Shown here: one piece after another, positions 1 to 6,000 of the stretch
How positions within the stretch are numbered: position 1 is the first letter of the stretch
Layout: every line of letters begins with the position of its first letter
NCBI GenBank assembly: GCA_937127205.1
Contig: CAKZLS010000580.1
Coordinates: 1 to 9,094, forward strand
Direction of reading: 5' to 3'
Source of the DNA: an uncultured Rhodospirillales bacterium
GTDB taxonomy: Bacteria > Pseudomonadota > Alphaproteobacteria > Rhodospirillales > Defluviicoccaceae
DNA: 9,094 nucleotides
Program-made: the position numbers and the translations under genes
The notes under the pieces: model-generated
Databases searched by the model: none
What the model saw: only the letters and a program-made list of their open reading frames with translations
What the model was told of the DNA's origin: nothing

Positions 1-378
1 CTGCTCGGCGTATCCACCATCAGCAACGACATGAGAGATCTGCTGGTCAGCACCGACCCTCGGGCGGGCGAAGCCATCGACCTGTTCGTCTATCACATTG
101 CCAAGCACGGTGCGGCTCTCGCGAGTGCCATGGAGGGTATGGATACGCTGGTCTTCACCGCCGGCATTGGCGAACATTCGCCGGAAATTCGCGAACAGGT
201 TTGCCGCCGGATGGCGTGGCTCGGCATCGAACTCGACCCCGACGCCAACCGGCGGGGCGGACCACTCATCAGTACCGAAAGCAGCCCCATCTCCGCATGG
301 GTGATCCCCACGAACGAGGAGCGGATGATCGCCATCCACACTCTTCGGGTCTTGGGAGAAGGAAAGGGAAATCAATGA
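1..378 (+). CDS. ackA: Acetate kinase, C-terminal part (5' end outside window)
   Basis: Acetate kinase interconverts acetyl phosphate + ADP and acetate + ATP in the cytoplasm, usually paired with phosphotransacetylase (Pta). The frame is open from base 1 and ends at the TGA at 376-378, giving 125 residues, about the last third of a family of roughly 400 residues. Family hallmarks are visible: ISNDMRDLL near the start, the helix following DPRAGEAIDLF, the conserved FTAGIGEHSPEIRE segment of the ASKHA-fold nucleotide-binding region, and the closing IPTNEERMIAIHTLRVLG. No frameshift is visible. The stop overlaps the fabI start (ATGA), so translation of the two is probably coupled. In rhizobia a pta-ackA-fabI order is known, so pta may lie upstream, but that is outside the window. 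Propionate kinase (TdcD) is a less likely alternative that cannot be fully excluded from the C-terminus alone. Confidence 0.93.
   Translation: MLGVSTISNDMRDLLVSTDPRAGEAIDLFVYHIAKHGAALASAMEGMDTLVFTAGIGEHSPEIREQVCRRMAWLGIELDPDANRRGGPLISTESSPISAWVIPTNEERMIAIHTLRVLGEGKGNQ
359..368 (+). promoter_or_regulatory. Shine-Dalgarno region of fabI inside the ackA end
   Basis: The purine-rich run AAGGAAAGGG lies 6 bases before the ATG at 375, within the last codons of ackA. It selects ATG 375 over in-frame codons further upstream: the same frame stays open back to 201, but those 58 codons read antiparallel-looking, Arg-rich filler inside ackA and have no homology to FabI. Confidence 0.6.
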
Positions 379-1208
379 CCGCGAAAACCATCAACACAAA
401 CTTGCTCGATTCCTTGAGGCGCCAGCGGGAAGAGCGAGTACAGCCGCTGGCGGGCAAAAAGGGGATCGTCATCGGCATCGCCAACGACCAATCCATCGCG
501 TGGGGTTGCGCCCAGGCCTTTCGCGGGATTGGTGCCGATTTATGTATGACCTACCTCAACGAGAAATCGAAGCCTTACACCGAACCGCTGGCGAAAGCCC
601 TTGATATTCCGCCCTCTCTCTATCTTCCCTGCGACGTGCGCGAGCCCGGGCAGTTGCGGGCCGTCTTCGCGGAGATCGAAAAGGAATGGGGCCGGCTCGA
701 TTTCGCGCTGCACTCCATCGCTTTCGCGCCGCGCGACGACCTGCATGGCCGGGTGACCGATTGCTCCCAGGAAGGCTTCGCCATGGCCATGGACATCTCG
801 TGCCATTCATTCATCCGCATGGCAAAGTATGCGGAACCGCTTATGACGAACGGCGGCGCCTTGTTTACCATGAGCTACTTCGGAGCCGAGAAGGTGGTCG
901 AGAACTATAACCTGATGGGGCCGGTCAAGGCGGCGCTCGAAGCGACGGCACGCTACCTCGCGGCCGAATTGGGACCCAAGGGTATCCGGGTAAACCCCAT
1001 CTCTCCGGGACCCATCCAGACCCGTGCAGCCTCGGGCATCGGCCGTTTCGACGAATTGATGGAACATGCGGCGGCGCGGGCGCCATCACGCGCCCTGGTC
1101 ACCATCGAAGACGTCGGCATGGCCACCGCGTTCCTGGCCACCGACTTCGCCAAGCTGATCACTGGCGATACCATGTATGTCGACGGCGGCTACCACGTGG
1201 TCGGGTAG
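375..1208 (+). CDS. fabI: Enoyl-[acyl-carrier-protein] reductase (NADH), FabI type
   Basis: FabI reduces trans-2-enoyl-ACP to acyl-ACP, the last step of each fatty-acid elongation cycle, in the cytoplasm; it is usually a homotetramer. The 277-residue product is a short-chain dehydrogenase fold with a FabI-type nucleotide loop GIANDQSIAWG (residues 34-44; the usual Rossmann glycines are replaced by the S-I-A signature). The active site is complete: Tyr168 in MSYFGAE, then Tyr178-x6-Lys185 (YNLMGPVK), the spacing that separates FabI from generic SDRs. RVNPISPGPIQTRAASGI around the substrate loop also matches FabI closely. The N-terminus is about 20 residues longer than E. coli FabI (262 aa). 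Start ATG 375 overlaps the ackA stop and has a good ribosome site. Adjacency to ackA suggests one operon serving acetyl-phosphate use and lipid synthesis. The genome may carry a second enoyl reductase, as many alphaproteobacteria do. Confidence 0.93.
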   Translation: MTAKTINTNLLDSLRRQREERVQPLAGKKGIVIGIANDQSIAWGCAQAFRGIGADLCMTYLNEKSKPYTEPLAKALDIPPSLYLPCDVREPGQLRAVFAEIEKEWGRLDFALHSIAFAPRDDLHGRVTDCSQEGFAMAMDISCHSFIRMAKYAEPLMTNGGALFTMSYFGAEKVVENYNLMGPVKAALEATARYLAAELGPKGIRVNPISPGPIQTRAASGIGRFDELMEHAAARAPSRALVTIEDVGMATAFLATDFAKLITGDTMYVDGGYHVVG

Positions 1209-1243
1209 GCCACGCCGTCATCCCGGATTGTCGTTGGTGAGCG

Positions 1244-1594
1244 CTACTGGGGGTCGCTTCGGAGCGGCCGGATGTACTGATCGTCGAAGGCGTCGACCGA
1301 AATGATCAACTGGCAGCCGAAAGCCAAGGTGTCGCACTGGCGATAGGGCGCGCGTTCCGCGGCACCGACAATCTGCATGCGCTGAACATCGTACCGGGTC
1401 GGCTGAATGGGGCCTTCGCCGGCGACGTTGATGACGGGGCGACAGCCGACTTTCCACGGCGTGCACTGCTCGTCCCGCTCGGCGCTGAGTTCGTGATAGG
1501 CCAGCTCGCACGCGGACAGGGCGAAAACCGAGGCGATTAAGGCTGCTAACGGAAACAACGCCACGAAACGCCGGTTGGTACAAAGTCGCATCAT
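1244..1594 (-). CDS. Small hypothetical lipoprotein with duplicated Cys-x6-Cys motif
   Basis: I do not recognise a named family. The 116-residue product starts with a basic stretch (RLCTNRR), a hydrophobic segment (about residues 10-26) and the lipobox LSAC with the lipidated cysteine at residue 29, so it should be a lipid-anchored envelope protein. The mature part of about 88 residues holds two similar halves: QCTPWKVGC (43-51) followed by RPVINV, and QCDTLAFGC (86-94) followed by QLIISV. The cysteine pairs are exactly 43 residues apart. Four regularly placed cysteines suggest two disulfides in the periplasm. The start is set by GGAG at 1600-1603, five bases before ATG 1594; ATG 1591 or TTG 1597 are alternatives that change 1 residue either way. 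The gene lies 60 nt downstream of nhaA on the same strand and could be cotranscribed with it. It converges on fabI with a 35-bp gap. The other ORF on this strand across the region (1218-1583) is Arg-rich and looks like a shadow. Confidence 0.68.
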   Translation of the reverse strand: MMRLCTNRRFVALFPLAALIASVFALSACELAYHELSAERDEQCTPWKVGCRPVINVAGEGPIQPTRYDVQRMQIVGAAERAPYRQCDTLAFGCQLIISVDAFDDQYIRPLRSDPQ

Positions 1595-1654
1595 CAAGGC
1601 TCCGCCCTATTCAATCTTGGCAAACTCTACACGGAATAGCCGAAGGATAAAACG

Positions 1655-2869
1655 CTAACTATCCGCCAGTGCTTCCGGCAGCGGCGGCGCCGGTTGCCGC
1701 TTCGGTTTGGCAACGGGCCCGATAATCAGGGCCGTGAACCCAACCACCGCCGACAGGATGGAACCGGTGATAACACCAAGGCGCACCGTGGCATCGTAGT
1801 CCGCATGGTCCCATGCCAATCCGCCGATGAATAGGCTCATGGTGAAGCCGATACCGCAGAGGGCCGATACGCCGTAGAGCTGGATCCAATTGGCGTCCTC
1901 CGGCATTCGGACAAATCCCCGGCGAATCATTAAGAACAAAACACCGAATACGCCAATCTGCTTGCCGATGAACAGGCCCAAAGCGACCCCCAGAGTGACC
2001 GGTTCCAAGAGGCTCGCGAGCCCGATGCCCTCGAAGCTGATCCCGGCGTTGGCGAAGGCAAAAATCGGCAGAACACCGAACGCGACCCAGCGATGAAGTT
2101 CGTGCTCCAGGTGCAGAAGCGGAGAGTGTCCGTCGACGTCCTTGGCCCTAAGCGGAATGGTCAGCGCAATGGCGACACCGGCCAGCGTCGCGTGCACGCC
2201 CGACTTAAGTACACAAACCCAAATGATCAGCCCGATCACCACATAGGGAGCAATCCGGGTCACGCCAAGCATGTTGAGAAGGGCCAGAACCACCAATCCA
2301 CCCGCCGCTAGATACAGCGACACCAGGGACAAATCGGCGGTATAAAACAGAGCGATGATAATCACGGCGCCGAGGTCGTCGAAGACGGCGATGGCGGTGA
2401 GCAGGATCTTCAGCGACAGCGGAACCTTGTTTCCAAGCAAGGCCATCACACCCAAGGCGAAGGCAATGTCGGTGGCTGCGGGAATGGCCCAGCCGTTGAG
2501 GTTCTCCGGCTGCCCGAGGTTGACGAGGACGTAGATCAACGCGGGCACGGCCATTCCGCCGACCGCCGCGACTCCCGGCAACGCCGCCTGCGACAGGGAA
2601 GACAGCTCACCTTCCAACATTTCGCGCTTGATTTCCAAACCAATGAGGAAAAAGAAGATGGCCATCAAACCGTCGTTGATCCAGAGCAAGAGCGGTTTTT
2701 CGATATTGAGCGCACCGATGCGGATCTGAGTGGGCAGCGTGAGCAACGCGTCATAGAGCCCATGGAACGGCGAATTGGACACCGCCACGGCAAGGGCAGC
2801 CGCCATCACCAGCACGATCCCCCCGGCGGCTTCCATCTTAAAAAAATCGCGGATTGCATCCACCGGCAT
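1655..2869 (-). CDS. nhaA: Na+/H+ antiporter NhaA
   Basis: NhaA is an inner-membrane antiporter that expels one Na+ (or Li+) for about two H+, giving salt and alkaline-pH tolerance. The 404-residue product follows E. coli NhaA along its full length (388 aa) with about 12 hydrophobic segments. Key residues are present: the Asp pair D164-D165 in AVFDDLGA (E. coli D163/D164, ion binding), T134-D135 in AATDIAFALG (unwound TM4), H226 in LKSGVHATLAG, the pH-sensing cluster E255-H256-x2-H259 in HLEHELHRW, and K303 in FIGKQIG (E. coli K300). The start is uncertain. ATG 2869 gives MPVDAIRDFFKMEAAGG, the usual NhaA N-terminal length, behind a weak GGGGAAA site. In-frame TTG 2914 has a stronger GGAGGA site and would add 15 residues; GTG 2926 would add 19. 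The gene ends in TAG at 1655-1657. It probably has its own promoter in the gap before the giant gene. Confidence 0.94.
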   Translation of the reverse strand: MPVDAIRDFFKMEAAGGIVLVMAAALAVAVSNSPFHGLYDALLTLPTQIRIGALNIEKPLLLWINDGLMAIFFFLIGLEIKREMLEGELSSLSQAALPGVAAVGGMAVPALIYVLVNLGQPENLNGWAIPAATDIAFALGVMALLGNKVPLSLKILLTAIAVFDDLGAVIIIALFYTADLSLVSLYLAAGGLVVLALLNMLGVTRIAPYVVIGLIIWVCVLKSGVHATLAGVAIALTIPLRAKDVDGHSPLLHLEHELHRWVAFGVLPIFAFANAGISFEGIGLASLLEPVTLGVALGLFIGKQIGVFGVLFLMIRRGFVRMPEDANWIQLYGVSALCGIGFTMSLFIGGLAWDHADYDATVRLGVITGSILSAVVGFTALIIGPVAKPKRQPAPPLPEALADS

Positions 2870-2918
2870 GACGTTTTCCCCAATACGATTTTCGCTGAAC
2901 CGCCGAGCGCTCAACGCG

Positions 2919-2924
2919 TCCTCC
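2919..2924 (-). promoter_or_regulatory. Strong Shine-Dalgarno-like site upstream of the chosen nhaA start
   Basis: GGAGGA on the minus strand ends four bases before the in-frame TTG at 2914-2912. If used, NhaA would start 15 residues earlier than ATG 2869. The extra residues (SARRFSENRIGENV) have no counterpart in E. coli NhaA, so I favour ATG 2869 by homology, but this site makes the longer form a real alternative. Confidence 0.35.
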
Positions 2925-2933
2925 ACACGTTAA

Positions 2934-2953
2934 ACCCGCAGTAGAGCGCGGGT
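2934..2953 (-). terminator. Short GC-rich hairpin between the giant gene and nhaA
   Basis: ACCCGC (2934-2939) and GCGGGT (2948-2953) are perfect inverted repeats forming a 6-bp stem with an 8-base loop. Read on the minus strand the stem is followed by TTTAACG, only three T residues, so it is at best a weak factor-independent terminator for the giant gene, whose stop is about 130 bases upstream. It could equally be a 5'-leader structure of nhaA. No better terminator is visible in the 3' flank of the giant gene. Confidence 0.25.
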
Positions 2954-2956
2954 ACA

Positions 2957-2985
2957 ATCAAAATATTCGCAACTTTTCGCTTCAA
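2957..2985 (-). promoter_or_regulatory. Possible nhaA promoter in AT-rich patch
   Basis: The only AT-rich patch in the gap lies at about 2953-2986. On the minus strand TTGAAG (2985-2980) and TTTGAT (2962-2957) are 17 bases apart, a plausible but weak -35/-10 pair for nhaA. On the plus strand TACAAT (2953-2958) also resembles a -10 box with TTAAAC 17 bases upstream. Neither is strong. The location, immediately upstream of nhaA and downstream of a long gene, is the main argument. Confidence 0.25.
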
Positions 2986-3040
2986 TACGCTCGGGTTGCC
3001 CGCGAGGGACTTGCCGGGGTCGGTACGAGGAGATGGTGAC

Positions 3041-3079
3041 ATGGCCAACGCGGTGATCGGCGCCGCCCGCAATTGGTGA
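3041..3079 (+). other. 12-codon ORF with good ribosome site, function unknown
   Basis: ATG 3041 is preceded by GAGGAG (3027-3032) at eight bases' spacing and reads MANAVIGAARNW before TGA at 3077-3079, directly abutting the stop of the giant gene on the other strand. It is too short to support a function. It could be chance, a leader peptide-like ORF, or the surviving 5' end of a plus-strand gene cut off when the giant gene's 3' end was placed here. Confidence 0.12.
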
Positions 3080-6000
3080 TTACGAGATCAGCAACTCTAT
3101 CTCGATGGCGTTAACCGTCGGGTTTTCAATCTCGTGGATCCATTCGATGTCCAGCGAGTCGTCACCGGCAACCAGCACGTATTCGAACATGGCACCTGTA
3201 AGGTGCTCGTAGGTTCCGGTAAGATCGACGTCGCTGAAGATCTCCTGGCCTTCGATCTTGATGTCGAATACGCGGTCGCCAGGGTCGTTGGTGCCGCTGT
3301 AGCCGTCGCGCGCAAAGATTTTCACCCCGTAGGTCTGGCCGGCCGTCACGTCGAAGCTAAACGTCATCTCGGGGCCAGCGCTGAGGTCCCAACGCTCCGT
3401 GAAGAATACCTCATCGGGCACATACGCCGGTAAACTGGCGTCGCGGCCTAGCGGGCTGCTGAACGTAGCGACGTACCCGGTGTTGTTGGAAAACCCGGCG
3501 CCGCTCTGCGCGCCATTACCAGTGTTGGCCACCCAGTCCGGTCCACCGTCGGTGGCTTGGACCAGAGCGCCGCCGGCATTGACGCGATAAACAATACCGC
3601 CACTTCCCAAGAGCTGGTAGCCGAAGTCGGCGCCGGTGTTGGCCTCGCCAGACGCAATGCTGAGCGCCACGGGATCGCTGGCGGTGGTCAGAACACGCCC
3701 GCCGAGCACGTTGCCGGCGTCCGTCACGTATACCAGATAGTCGCCCGCGGCGAGGCCGCTGAACGTGTAATTGCCGCTGGCATCCGTTGTGGTGGATGCG
3801 AGAACGCTGTCATCACCGCCGCCAGGCTGGCCGTCCGCGCCCGGATCCACAAGGTCGATGGTGACGCCCTCAATGCCAACCTCGCCCGCATCACGAACGC
3901 CGTCGCCATCCGCATCGTCCCAAACCAAGTCGCCAATCGAACCATTCGACGGTGCGGTATCGTCGTTATTGATGGTGCCGGTGGCCACCGCCTGAACGAT
4001 GGTGGCACCGGTGGCGTTGCTCAGCGTCACCGTGAAGCTCTCGTCGCCCTCCAAGTCCGTGTCTCCGTTGACGTTGACGGTGGTGGTCTGCGAAACCTCG
4101 GTATCCGCGAACGTAACGGTGCCCGATGGCAGCACGCCGCTGGAGAAATCGGCGCCGTTGACGCCCGCTCCCGAAACCGCAAAGTCAACCGATGCAGCGC
4201 CAGAGGTGGCGTCCGCGCGGGTCACTATAAAGGTGAACGCCTGGACGCCCATGTCGCCCTCTGCCTGCACCGCCACGTTCGGCGCGATCGACAATGTCGA
4301 GCCAAGAACGGCATCGACGCCGGCCGACGCGGCGTTGTTGCCGGCATTCGGATCAACTTGATCGGAAGAACCGATCGTGGCGAGGTTGCTCACCGCATCT
4401 TCCGTCGTCACCGTGGCGATGATCTCGAGGATCACCTGAGCGGCGGTGTCAACGCTGCCCACATCCCATGCACCGTCCACGCTGTCGTAACTGCCTGCGC
4501 TCGATGTCGCCGAAACAAAGGTCAAACCAGCCGGCAACAAGTCGATGACGCTGACGTTGGTGGCCTGATCGGGACCGTTGTTGCTGAGCGTCACCGTGAA
4601 GGTCACATCTTGGCCAACCAGAGGCGCGGGATTGTCAACATCCTTGGAAATCGCCAAATCGGCCTGTGGCACCACTGTGAGCCGGTAGCCGAAGTCGGCA
4701 TCGGAGTTGGCCTCGCCGGCCGCAATGCTCAGCGTCACGGGATCGCTGGCGGTGGTCAGAACACGCCCGCCAAGCACGTTGCCGGCATCCGTCACGTCTA
4801 CCAGATAATCGCCTGCGGCGAGGCCGCCGAACATGTAATTGCCGCTAGTGTTGGTGGTGGTGGATGAAAGGACGCTGTCATCGCCGCCGCCAGGCTGGCC
4901 ATCCGCACCCGGGTCCACAAGGTCGATGGTGACGCCCTCGATGCCAACCTCGCCCACATCACGGACGCCGTCGCCATCCGCATCGTCCCAAACCAAATCG
5001 CCAATCGAACCATCTGTACGCCCTTGGGAAATCAAGACGATCTCGATCGCGTTGACGAGTGGGTTTTGGACCTGATGCAGCCACTCAATATCCAGCGAGC
5101 TGTCCTGCACGGTCAGAACATGCTGCAGCATACCGCCGGTGAGATGCCCCAAACTGGCGCTGAGATCGATGTCGCCAAAGATCTCCTGGCCTTCGATCTG
5201 AATGTCGAACACGCGCTCGCCGGGACTGTTCGTACCGCTCCAGCCATTGCGCGAAATGATGTTCACGCCATAGGTCTGGCTGGGCGTTACGTCGAAGCTA
5301 AACGTCATTTCAGGGCTGGCGCTTAGATCCCACCGCTCGGTAAAGAAAACCTCATCGGGTACATAGTCCGGCAGACTGGCATCACGCCCGACCGAGCCGC
5401 TGAATGCAGCGACGTAGCCGGTGTTGTTGGAGAACCCGGCGCCGCTCTGGGCGCCGAAACCGGTGTTGGCAGCCCAGTCCGGTCCGCCATCGGTGGCCTG
5501 GACAAAGCCTCCACCGGCATTGACGCGGTAAATGACACCGCCATCGAGCGGAATCTCGACGGTCACATGCGCGGTTGCCTGGTTGCCGCCCGGATCCTCC
5601 ACCGTGTAAATGAAGGTGTCATTGCCCGTGAAGCCATCGGCCGGCGTGTAGGTGACGTCGCCGTTGGCGGCAACCGAAACCGTTCCACCCTGGACAGTCA
5701 AGCCGTTGGCGCCATTCGTACCCGCATCGATGATGGTCAACTCGGCAATGGCATTGTCGCCGTCGGTGTCGTTCCACAAGAGATCGGCGGCCGAGAAGGT
5801 GCTCTGCTGATCCGCGTCACCGCTCACCATGTCGGTCCCGCCAACCGGCGCGAAGTCGTCCTCGGTGACGGTCCCGGTGGCCGAGTTGGCAGCCGGGTTG
5901 ACACTCACGGCCGCCGGACCGGTCGCCACCAGATCGGTGATCGTCACCACGTCGTCGCCGTCGGCAACATCATCGTTGGGTACCGGAACCTGGACAAGCG

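Noticed and set aside
201..374. Longer start for fabI
   Set aside because: The upstream extension lies inside ackA, is Arg/His-rich and has no FabI similarity, while ATG 375 has a good ribosome site and the usual operon overlap.
1209..1243. Bidirectional terminator between fabI and the lipoprotein gene
   Set aside because: The 35-base convergent gap shows no convincing inverted repeat or T-run on either strand.
1218..1583. 121-codon minus-strand ORF overlapping the lipoprotein gene
   Set aside because: It is Arg-rich without a signal sequence. The competing frame has a lipobox, a ribosome site and internal repeats.
3557..4867. 436-codon plus-strand ORF
   Set aside because: It is antisense to the SdrD/DUF11/Calx-beta modules of the giant gene. 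Its product is rich in Arg, Val, Gly and His, has repeats only because the coding strand repeats, and matches no family. It is a shadow of high-GC codon use.
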